The notes beneath the pieces are model-generated. The model saw only the letters and a program-made list of their open reading frames with translations, had not been told where the DNA came from and ran no database searches. Positions 1 through 8,685 of a stretch of 64,000 nucleotides of DNA are shown one piece after another (the stretch's first letter is position 1; each line of letters begins with the position of its first letter). Both the position numbers and the translations under genes were made by a program. Where the stretch lies: the NCBI RefSeq assembly GCF_042477335.2, contig NC_091256.1, forward strand, positions 41,123,001 through 41,187,000. Direction: 5' to 3'. The stretch comes from Ovis canadensis. Taxonomy: Eukaryota > Chordata > Mammalia > Artiodactyla > Bovidae.

Positions 1-52
1 CCACATCCTGGTGGACACGAAGAAAATTTCCACTGTGATGGATATAGGTCAG
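1..52 (+). CDS. KIF28: KIF28-like exon (3' end only)
   Basis: The window opens inside this exon. Reading from base 2, 17 codons give [17 protein letters not shown], followed by the donor CAG|GTGTGT. It ends in phase 0, which matches the next exon. A second frame is also open here, but only this one joins the downstream exons without a stop. Confidence 0.5.
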
Positions 53-3000
53 GTGTGTTTATTGGAGTCACATTAAAAATAGATGTCGCAGATGACTAAA
101 AAAAAACAAAACTCAGATAATAGTTGCTTGGGGATCATCAATGTTCCCTCCCATTAAAAAGCCTCTTTCTTGATTTACTCCTGTGTATCTTAAGGGTCTT
201 AAATCTTGGTTACCACCATCCCCTCACTGCACCCCGTCCAGTTTTCATAAGATAAGAACAGCGGCCAGTCTCAAAGGGCATGCAAATAATGCGCACAAGA
301 CTAACCCAACTTGTTTCCGTAGTCAAACCAGATACCAGAGCTTTATCTGAAGCTGCTCAAGTTAGAACAGGAGACGGAACTGCTCAGAAACATAAACAGA
401 ATCCTCAGAGAGGAAAATGTGCTTCTTAAAGAATCTATTGAGAGAACCAGTTCTAGTCAACAAGGTGAGAGGCCACTCAAATCTTGTTTAGACTTTCTCT
501 AAACTCCTACATTTGTGATGTATATTTTCTAAGAAATGAGCTTTTAAATGAGTTAATATCTTGTTTCAGTTTTTTTAAAAAAGAAGAACATTTTTTTCTT
601 GTAAGATTTCTTTGGATGGGTCCCAACTGGTACCTGATAAATGATGATGTAGTACAATGCCACCAAGATAATTAAATATATAAATATGTGGATAAGTAGT
701 TGTTGGTCAATCACTTAGTCATGTCCAACTCTTTGAGACCCAGTGGACTACAGCATGCCAGGCTTCCCTGTCCTTCACAACTCCCAGAGTTTGCTCAAAT
801 TCATGTCCATTGAGTTGTGATGTCATCCGAGCATCTCATCCTCTGCCACCCACTTCTCCTCCTGCCCTCAGTCTTTCCCAGGATCAGAGTCTTTTCCAAT
901 GAGTCAGCTCTTCACATCAGGTGGACAAAGTACTGGGGCTTCAGCTTCAGCATTAGCCCTCCCAATGAATATTCAGGGTTGATTTCCTTTAGGATTGACT
1001 GGTTTGAGATGAACAAATAAACGTTCTCTTATCTTCCACCTTCAGCACATCAGCCTTCCAGTACCCGAAAGATCACTTGGATGACAGCACAAGGGCCAGC
1101 AGCCAGAGAGATTAATCAAATGTGCACCACCCAGCAAGCCAGCTATGACAGAGAATTTGCCAGAGCTCTTAAGGTGTTCTACCAAAGCATGAATGTGGCC
1201 AGAGGGCAGTTTCTCAAACTGCGACATTATAAACCTCCTGTGAGTACCCAGCACCCACGGAGCCAAAGGATTATCTTTCCATCAAATGTAGCTCTTGGCT
1301 AGAACGGCATTTCTGGAGAGGGGTGGGTGTGTGCTGCTGAAGAGCAGGCCAAGGCCGGGAACACTGAGTCTGCTGCTTTCCGGCTCCTGCCCATCTCTGC
1401 TCCCATTTTCCACTTTCGTGTACATCTGGTTGGTTCATCTGTGGCCCCTGCAGGATTGAGATTCCTGCACTTTACAACATATAGAATGTCCCAGAAGTGC
1501 ATGTTTGCTTTATTGTTATAAAACCAAAGAAATATAATTCATCACACTAAGATATTATAGGAGAAAAATCATGGTTACTTCAATAGATACCGAAAAAGCA
1601 TATGATAAAATTCAGCATCCTCCCACGATAAAAACTCTTAGCAAACTAGGAACAAAACGGACATTTCTTAATCTGATAAAGGCAGTCTTAAACACACAGG
1701 AAGCATAATCTTAATGGTAAATCATAGATGTCAGCTATCTTCACTTTTTTTTTTTGACATTGTACTTTAGGTTCTAGCCAGTGTAGCAAGGCCAGAAATA
1801 AAAGGTATAAAGATTGGAAAGGGGGATAAAAAGTAATAGTCATAATAGCAAACATTTATATAACACTTGGGGGCTTCCCAGGTGGCACTAATGGTAGAGA
1901 ACCCGCCTACCAAGGCAGGTTAGATGTAAGAGACACGGGTTCCATCCTGGGGCAGGAAGATACCCTGGAGAAGGGAATGGCTACCCACTCCAGTATCTTG
2001 CCTGGGAAATCCCATGGACAGAGGAAACTTGAGGACTATAGTCCAGCGGGTTGCAGAGTTGGACACCACTTGGCAACTAAAAACAACATAATACTTACTA
2101 AGTGTTTTTATATTTATTGAGTTCTCACAACCACCAGATGGGTGTGTATATGTGTTAGTCACTCACTTATGTCCAACTCTTTGGGACCTCATGGACTGTA
2201 GTCCACCAGGCTCTTCTGTCTATGAAACTCTCCAGGCAAGAATACTGGAGTGGGTTGCCAATCCCTTCTCCAGGGGACCTTCCCGACACAGGGATTGAAC
2301 CCAGGTCTCCTGCATTGGCAGGCAGATTCTTTAGCACTGAGTCACCAGGGAAGCCCATAAATCAGTATAAAAACTTTAAAAATTGTTGCCATTTATCTAA
2401 TAAAAGTCAAAGATTCACCTTCCCATAAGCCTGCAATTCATCTCCTCTTCTCCACAGAGTAAACTGGTTCTGCAGAGAACTGCGCCCTCACGCCCTAAGG
2501 TAGAGGTTCTCAAAGTGTGATTCTCACACTGTCAGCAGCTGCAGCATTATCTGGAATCTTGTTAGAAATGCAAATTCCAGGGTCTCCTCCCAGACCTGCT
2601 GAGCCAGAATTTCTGGGTGTGAGGCCCAGTCAATTGTGCTTTAATGAGCCCTCTAGATTATTATCGGAGAAGGCAATGGCACCCCACTCCAGTACTCTTG
2701 CCTGGAAAATCCCATGGACAGAGGAGCCTGGTAGGCTGCAGTCCATGGGGTCAATAAGAGTTGGACACGACTGAGCGACTTCACTTTCACTTTTCACTTT
2801 CACGCATTGGAGAAGGAAATGGCACCCCGCTCCAGTGTTCTTGCCTGGAGAATCCCAGGGACAGTGGAGCATGATGAGCTGCCATCTATGGGGTCGCACA
2901 GTCGGACACGACTGAAGCGACTTAGCAGCAGCAGCAGCAGCAGCTAGATTATTCTGCCTTCGACTCAAGTTTGAACCACCTCTCTTGGTATGCTATGTAT

Positions 3001-6000
3001 GTAATGAATTAATTTTTCTCCTACCTATCTGGAATGGTCCTTGTTATAAACCATTCCTGAGAGAACTGGGAAGACAGTCATTCAAGTCATTTTCTGTTCT
3101 GTGGTTCAGATGGTGGGCCAGGTGAAAAATCCTGTAGAAACCCACGCATATATGCATAAGATGGTATTTTAACCATTTTCCGTTATAGCTCCCCAAATAG
3201 AAACATCCTAATGCACGTCCACAGAAGATAAGTAAATTACGGCACAAGTGGCCAGAAAACAGGCAAAATATAGGGCTGTTTAGGGCTGCATTCTAGGTGG
3301 CAAGAAAATGATGATCGACTTAGGTTAGTGGTTGCTTCTGGGGGTGGGGAAATGGGTATGACCAGGAAGAAATCAAGAGACAGAGTGTTTTCTTGAGCAG
3401 ACGTGTTTAATTTGTACCCATGCATACATTTGGGGCACTCTTTTGGATGTATCAGTTCAGTTCAGTTCAGTTGCTCAGTCATGTCTGACTCTTTGCAACC
3501 CCATAGACTGCAGCACTCCAGGCTTCCCTGTCCATCACCAACTCCTGGAGCTTGCTCAAACTCATGTCCATCGAGTCAGTGATGCCATCCAATCATCTTA
3601 TCCTCTATCATCCCCTTCTCCTGCCTTCAATCTTTCCCAGCATCAGGGTCTTTCCCAGTGAGTCAGTTCTTCCCATCAGGTGGCCAAAGGATTGAAGCTG
3701 AAGCTTCAACATCAGTCTTGCCAATGAATAGTCAGGACTGATTTCCTTCAGGATTTATTGGTTGGATCTCCTTGCAATCCAAGGGACTCTCAAGAGTCTT
3801 CTCCAACACCACAGTTCAAAAGCATCAATTCTTCAGCGCTCAGCTCACAATAAAGAAAGAAAGAAAAACTACTGTGGTGAAAGACACTAAAAATAAAGTA
3901 AAAAATAAGCCACAACCTGGGAGAATCTATTTGTATTGTTGTTGTTTAGTCACTCAGTCGTGTCCACCTCTTTGTGACCCCATGGACTGCAGCACACCAG
4001 GCTTCCCTGTCCTTCCCCATCTCCCAGAGTTTGCTTAAACTCATGTCTGCTGAGTCGGTGATGTTAGTATCCAGAATAAACAAACTACATATTTATTAAC
4101 ATAAGAAAGACAACACGTGGCAAAACACATTAGAAAAAATGGCCAAAGTTCTTTGAGCAGGCATTTCACTCATCATCAGGGAAACAGAAACTAAAAGGAG
4201 ATGCCATGACACACTACCTGCCCCCTGCCCATCTCTGTGAGCACCGTCACCTCCTCTACCATTGCTCATAGGCGCCCTGGCCCACAGGGCTATCTGCAGT
4301 CCCTTCTCCTATGGGGCAGGGGACCCATATCAGTCAAGCCTATCGATGGGAGAATCCCCACCCACATGGTCCTTTGCAAACTTCAGAATGTCTACAGTAT
4401 TATGCCAGTCCCAAATATTTGGATTCTCTCACCAATTTTCCCTGTTGACAGTAAGCAACGGTTAGAACTAGACATGGAACAGACTGGTTCCAAATAGGAA
4501 AAGGAGTACCAAGGCTGTATATTGTCAACCTGCTTATTTAACTTATATGCAGAGTACATCATGAGAAATGCTGGGCTGGAGGAAGCACAAGCTGGAATCA
4601 AGATTGCCGGGAGAAATATCAATAACCTAAGATATGCAGATGACACCACCCTTATGGCAGAAAGTGAAGAAGAACTAAAGAGCCTCTTGATGAAAGTGAA
4701 AGAGGAGAGTGAAAAAGTTGGCTTAAAGCTCAACATTCAGAAAACTAAGATCATGGCATCTGGTCCCATCACTTCATGGCAGATAGATGGGGAAACAGTG
4801 GAAACAGTGACTGACTTTATTTTTCTGGGCTCCAAAATCGCTGCAGATGGTGACTGCAGCCATGCAATTAAAAGACGCTTACCCCTTGGAAGGAAAGTTA
4901 TGACTAACCTAGACAGCATATTGAAAAGCAGAGACATTACTTTGCCAACAAAGGTCTGTCTAGTCAAGGCTATGGTTTTTCCAGTGGTCACATATGGATG
5001 TGAGAGTTGGACTATAAAGAAAGCTGAGTGCCAAAGAATTGATGCTTTTGAACTGTGGTGTTGGAGAAGACTCTTGAGAGTCCCTTGGACTGCAAGGAGA
5101 TTCAACCAGTCCATTCTAAAGGAGACCAGTCCTGGGTGTTCATCGGAGGGACTGATGTTGAAGCTGAAGCGCCAATACTTTGGCCACCTGATGAGAAGAG
5201 CTGACTCACTGGAAAAGACACTGATGCTGGGAAAGATTGAGGGCATGAGGAGAAGGGGACGACAGAGGATGAAATGGTTGGATGGCATCATCGACTCAAT
5301 GGACACGGGTTTGGGTGGACTCCGGGAGTTGGTGATGGACAGGGAGGCCTGGCATGCTGTGGTTCATGGGGTCGCAAAGAGTCGGGACACAACTGAGCAA
5401 CTGAACTGAACTGAACTGAACTGAAAGGGTCATTTAGGCAGGCTTCCTAAACCAGACCTGCTCCTAGGTGAATTGTTGCCTCTGGTAGCAGCTTTCAAAT
5501 GCAGCTTTCCAGCTCAAAGAGAGATCTTACTGGGCACCCCTTCATGTACACACACCATCCTTTTACTATAATGAAGTGAGTCTACCAAGACTGAAACTGA
5601 GCAGGACACTTCAGGCCCTTTTGAGTACACATCCCATCCATGTTCCTGGCTTCTTGTTTGGAGAAAAAGACTTTCCTCTCCTAGACCTTCCCTGAGTTCC
5701 AAAGAGCAGATTCAAGCAAGTACTAACTAGGGGAGTGAGGGAACACAGACACAAAAGAAAAACAAGCCCAGCAACATCTTTTCCATGATTGTCAGCTTAA
5801 AACAATGCGTTGAGTTATGACCCCAAACTGTGGGAATAATGCTCTATCAAATGGCCCCAAGTGTGAGGGGAATCACACTGACTGAAACCACTCACCCTGG
5901 CCAGGCACCATAGTTACCATTTGTATGAGTTATTTTAAGACAGGAGGTCCTGGTAAGGAACATGGAACTAATAAGCCACCACCAACTGGAAGAGTTCAGG

Positions 6001-6953
6001 AAAGGTCAAAAGGTGACACGTGTCCAACCACCTCCCAGAATCCTTCTCACTGCCGTCCATCTTTGCTGAGCAATGTACGCACCACCAGGAAAGACTCTGA
6101 ACCAGAATGATTGGCCAAAGACAACCCGGAAACTAATCACCATAAAACCCACTGCAAGCCATGTGGCAGAGCAGTTCTCCTGGGTTCCCCTACCTTACTG
6201 CTCTCTGTCCAGGAACCCCTTCCCAATAAAATCTCTTGCATTGTCAACACATGTGTCTCCTCTGACAATTCATTTGAGTATTAGACCAGAGTCCACTTTC
6301 TGGCCCTGGAAGGGGTTCCCCTTCCTGCAACACAAGCAGTCTTAAAATTAGTGACACTGGGTCAATTAAGAAGTGAATTCCTGAGCCATCATGAGGTAAA
6401 TAACCATCATTGCTTTTGCTCTCTCTCCAAAAGAAGTTAAGGGATCACGAGACCATGGTATACTAGTTTGCTAGGACACACAGATCAATCACAATGACAG
6501 ACTCAGGTTACAAGATGATGCTCAGAAGTCTGCAACTGAGGTCTTATAGGGGAGCTGAAATCACATACCACCCCCACCCCCTTTACTTTTGCTTTTAAAA
6601 CTCTTGCACCCTGGCCAGCCAGTAGGATCAATTTGAGATGAGCCTAGGTCTCCCATCTTCAGAGTTGGCACCTCCTCAACTAATACAAGCTTCTTTGCTC
6701 CAGACTCCACTATTTCAGTTTGTTTGGCTTCACTGTGCATTGGGCATATGAATTTGGGGTTTGACAACAATATCATTTTTTTTCTTTCATTTATTTTTAG
6801 GAAGATGACCGAATGCTTCGGCCATTTGTACACCAACAGTCACAAATGTTAAAGGACTTTGGGGACCTACTTGAATCCAGCTTGTGGAAACTGAAAAATG
6901 ATGTTGCTCTTATAGTGAAACAGAAGAAAGAATGTTTATTGCATGCGGAATAG
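1..6953 (+). CDS. KIF28: 3' part of a kinesin-like gene, probably KIF28 (four last coding exons)
   Basis: Four exons join in phase (1-52, 323-464, 1046-1239, 6801-6953) and encode the C-terminal 179 or so residues, ending in TAG. All visible junctions are GT-AG. The product begins with [17 protein letters not shown], then a strongly heptad-like coiled coil ([16 protein letters not shown] onward), a Ser/Thr-rich linker and a second helical tail ending in KKECLLHAE. This fits the stalk and tail of a kinesin-3-like motor, which would move cargo along microtubules. No motor domain is in the window, so the name rests on known synteny (KIF28P lies beside SCCPDH in human) and tail character. The coding tail shows no stop or frameshift. 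The last intron (5.6 kb) is full of repeats. Another coiled-coil protein is possible. Confidence 0.6.
323..464 (+). CDS. KIF28: KIF28-like coiled-coil exon
   Basis: Acceptor TTTCCGTAG precedes TCA and donor AAG|GTGAGA follows. The 142-bp exon starts in phase 0 and ends in phase 1. It encodes a Leu/Glu/Lys/Arg-rich amphipathic helix ([20 protein letters not shown] and on) ending in a Ser-rich stretch, typical of a kinesin stalk coiled coil. Confidence 0.65.
694..1006 (-). mobile_element. BovB 3' fragment, intron of KIF28-like gene
   Basis: Antisense copy of the BovB 3' end: 'cacttagtcatgtccaactc' through the conserved 'tctcatcctctgcc' and 'caggtggacaaagtactgg' blocks. It is diverged and lies between KIF28-like exons 323-464 and 1046-1239. 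Confidence 0.85.
1046..1239 (+). CDS. KIF28: KIF28-like penultimate coding exon
   Basis: Acceptor CCACCTTCAG precedes CACATCAG; donor CCT|GTGAGT follows. With the G carried from the previous exon, 65 codons read through, beginning [12 protein letters not shown] and including [20 protein letters not shown]. It ends in phase 0, matching the last exon. An upstream BovB fragment (694-1006) ends only about 40 bp before the acceptor. Confidence 0.65.
1555..1860 (+). mobile_element. L1 ORF2 fragment
   Basis: Blocks resembling L1 ORF2 reverse-transcriptase sequence ('gataaaattcagcatcc', 'aaaactcttagcaaacta', later 'ggttctagccagtgtagcaa'). Rearranged and non-coding. Confidence 0.6.
1871..2086 (+). 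mobile_element. Bov-tA SINE
   Basis: Starts 'ggcttcccaggtggcac', has the tRNA-derived B-box region, and ends in the BovB-like 'gttggacaccacttggcaac' tail. It forms an inverted pair with the next SINE. Confidence 0.85.
2151..2358 (-). mobile_element. Bov-tA SINE
   Basis: Reverse-orientation Bov-tA from 'tgtgttagtcactcac' to 'ccagggaagccc'. About 65 bp from the oppositely oriented copy at 1871-2086. Confidence 0.87.
2497..2980 (+). mobile_element. MER5A DNA transposon, interrupted
   Basis: 'gaggttctcaaagtgtgattc' and 'gttagaaatgcaaattccagg' are diagnostic of MER5A (non-autonomous hAT). A Bov-A2 SINE split it at 2663-2943; the 10-bp target duplication ctagattatt is at 2653-2662 and 2944-2953. 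Confidence 0.75.
2663..2943 (+). mobile_element. Bov-A2 dimeric SINE
   Basis: Two Bov-A monomers joined by the 'cactttcacttttcactttc' linker and ending in a (CAG)n tail. It is inserted in MER5A with a clear 10-bp target-site duplication. Confidence 0.9.
3452..3850 (-). mobile_element. BovB 3' end
   Basis: Starts with the (TTCAG)n terminal repeat ('cagttcagttcagttcagtt') and runs through the usual 3' blocks to 'ttcagcgctcagc'. 5'-truncated and antisense to the KIF28-like gene. Confidence 0.88.
3936..4066 (-). mobile_element. BovB or Bov-A 3' fragment
   Basis: 'gttgtttagtcactcagtcg' through 'ctgctgagtcggtgatg', a short antisense BovB-tail fragment. Confidence 0.8.
4067..4215 (+). mobile_element. 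L1 ORF2 fragment
   Basis: 'catcatcagggaaacagaaac' with the preceding 'aaaatggccaaag' matches the distal L1 ORF2 region. Diverged. The 4216-4440 stretch after it is unassigned. Confidence 0.5.
4440..5424 (+). mobile_element. BovB LINE, 5'-truncated, reverse-transcriptase C-terminal frame still open
   Basis: Sense BovB from mid reverse transcriptase to the (CTGAA)n end. An open frame of 295 codons (4522-5409) keeps the catalytic YADD box at residues 38-41 of that frame and the downstream thumb/C-terminal region. The upstream endonuclease and fingers are absent, so it cannot encode a working element by itself. It lies in the last intron of the KIF28-like gene, in the same orientation. Confidence 0.93.
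5829..6332 (+). mobile_element. Solo LTR of an endogenous retrovirus
   Basis: Begins TGTGGGAATAAT and ends CTTCCTGCAACA. It carries a poly(A) signal 'ccaataaaatctcttgc' near 6223, followed by U5-like sequence rich in 'tgtctcctctgacaattc'. No gag/pol/env sequence adjoins it, so it is a solo LTR. The class is not fixed. No clean target duplication is seen. Confidence 0.65.
6801..6953 (+). CDS. KIF28: KIF28-like last coding exon with stop
   Basis: A pyrimidine-rich acceptor (TTTATTTTTAG) precedes GAAGATGAC. Fifty codons, starting [15 protein letters not shown] and ending KKECLLHAE, run to TAG at 6951-6953. A BovB 3' tail begins about 3 bp after the stop, so the 3' UTR starts in repeat sequence. 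Confidence 0.65.
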   Translation, partial: EDDRMLRPFVHQQSQMLKDFGDLLESSLWKLKNDVALIVKQKKECLLHAE

Positions 6954-6955
6954 TG

Positions 6956-7140
6956 TTCAGTTCAGTCGCTCAGTCCTGTCCGACTCTTTGTGACCCCACA
7001 TACTGCAGCACTCCAGGCTTCCCTGTCAATCACCAACTCTTGGAGCTTGCTCAAACTCATGTCCATTGAGTCACTGATGCATCCAACCATCTCATTCTCT
7101 GTCGTCCTCTTCTCCTCATGCCTTCAATCTTTCCCAGAGG
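6956..7140 (-). mobile_element. BovB 3' fragment in the KIF28-like 3' UTR
   Basis: 'gttcagttcagtcgctcagt' begins about 3 bp after the KIF28-like stop codon. The fragment ends after 'ttcaatctttcccag'. It would form the start of the 3' UTR. Confidence 0.85.
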
Positions 7141-8047
7141 ATACACCAACTGAAAACATTTGCGCTTTGAGTTGTCAAGATTATTTCATTAACTTGGCTA
7201 TTGGAGCGGAATTGTGGACTCAACCTAGTCAACCCATTTCTCACTCACTCAACCTATTACACTGCTTTCAAGCAAAATTCCTTTTTATTTGACTTAAAAT
7301 CATGTAAAAATGAATTCAGGCTGAAGGTGAGGTAGAAAATATGAGCAGTGAATGGTCAGCACTCTGAGCAAGAGGATCAACTGCCTGGAGCTGAATCCAT
7401 GACTAATCAGTTCTACAGTTTGGAGCAAGCCATGTCCCTTCTCTAAGCCTCTTTCCTTATTTGTTCTTCTTTCAGTTAAAGACCCTCTTTCTTCTGTACA
7501 GTTTGTACAGCTGCTGCTGCTGCTAAATCGCTTCAGTCCGACTCTGTGTGACCCCAGGGACTGCAGCCCACCAGGCTCCCCAGTCCCTGGGATTCTCCAG
7601 GCAAGAACACTGGAGTGGGGTGCCATTTCCTTCTCCGGTGCATGAAAGAGAAAAGAGACAGAGCTGCCGCCTAACATGAGTGAGATTCTTATCAGCTTCA
7701 TACCTCTCACTGTATTGTAGAAATTCCATAAAGGAAATGGTTGTCCTCTTTACATGATGAATGTAATAGAACACTGATTTGTGTTTATGGTATGATTACA
7801 AAAGGAAAAGTCTTTGCCTTATTTTTAGGCTTCAGTGGAAAATGTAGTTAAATATAAAAAGTAAATAGAGAAAAGTTTTGCTTAGGCAGTAAAAATCAGT
7901 AGAAATTTACCAGCTACATCTTTCAAACTAACCACAGGTATAGAACCAGGGAAAATGAATAACCCAGTTATTAGCAGGACACAGGCCACTTGGGAAGCAC
8001 ATTTCTACCATTACTCAATTATACAGACATGTCCAAACACAAATCCA
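7141..8047 (+). other. Gap between the two genes: probable KIF28-like 3' UTR/flank, MIR and Bov-A
   Basis: AT-rich unique sequence with a MIR-like block (about 7350-7480, reverse) and a Bov-A monomer. I see no AATAAA on the plus strand here before the 8066-8077 element and the AATAAA at 8384-8389. No gene is recognised. Confidence 0.5.
7509..7650 (-). mobile_element. Bov-A monomer SINE
   Basis: Starts at the (GCT)n tail complement, 'gctgctgctgctgctaaatc', and ends 'ccttctccggtgcatgaaag'. Reverse orientation. Confidence 0.85.
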
Positions 8048-8579
8048 CTGTTCAATTGACAATCCTTTATTATTAAACTTTAGGTAAGAGTCCAAAATCA
8101 GTCAGTGCAGATGGGTGAAAAACGAGGCTAAAACAGCAAAAACTGCAGTTTCATTTGGCAAAGGCCTACACTATGCAGAGAAATTCATGGGAAAGTGAGA
8201 TCCCATTTGATACCATGACAAGGAAAACAGCAGCCACTATCTCACATGACCACCAGCCGGGGTGTGTCAGCAACACAGACAGAGCCACCATCCCATCCTC
8301 TGATCTGCCAGCTCACTTATAAAAAATGACCATGAATTCTTCAATGAAAAAGTCAGTCAAATGTTAAGTTTTCTCTCAAAAGCAATAAAATCACAAATAT
8401 CAGCTGAGATTTGAAATTCAGGGTAAGCTAGTACAATTTCCTGCTTTAATGTATACATATTTTAGATTTGACAATCTTTTCCACATATAGTCAGATAGGT
8501 TTATAGAAGCATTTCAACATACCAAATTAAAAAGCTGTTAATTCATACATTTTATGACTTCAATTAATTATTCAAATGT
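8048..8579 (-). other. SCCPDH: Probable SCCPDH 3' UTR
   Basis: AT-rich, mostly repeat-free sequence lies between the SCCPDH stop and the first AATAAA on the minus strand (8071-8066). The extent is inferred from that signal and from GT-rich sequence (TTTGTGTTTGG) just beyond it. Longer 3' UTR forms cannot be excluded. Confidence 0.45.
8066..8077. terminator. Candidate two-way poly(A) signal between the convergent genes
   Basis: The 12 bases TTTATTATTAAA read AATAAA on the minus strand (SCCPDH side) and ATTAAA on the plus strand (KIF28-like side). The minus-strand side is followed by GT-rich sequence about 30 bases on. The plus-strand side has a weaker GT-rich stretch. Motif-based only. Confidence 0.45.
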
Positions 8580-8685
8580 TTAGACTTCAGTGCTGCTAAT
8601 GACACTAAATTCAATGCCACGTTCATTGAGTCTGTCAATCAACTTTGTTCGCGAGAAAGCTGCTCCGGGCGTGAAGACTCCACCC
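8580..8685 (-). CDS. SCCPDH: SCCPDH exon 12 (last coding exon)
   Basis: Acceptor GTCTTACAG. It encodes [19 protein letters not shown], then [15 protein letters not shown], and stops at TAA (8582-8580). Confidence 0.96.

Noticed and set aside
4522..5409. 295-codon frame as a host gene
   Set aside because: It is BovB reverse transcriptase (YADD) and ends in the BovB 3' repeat.
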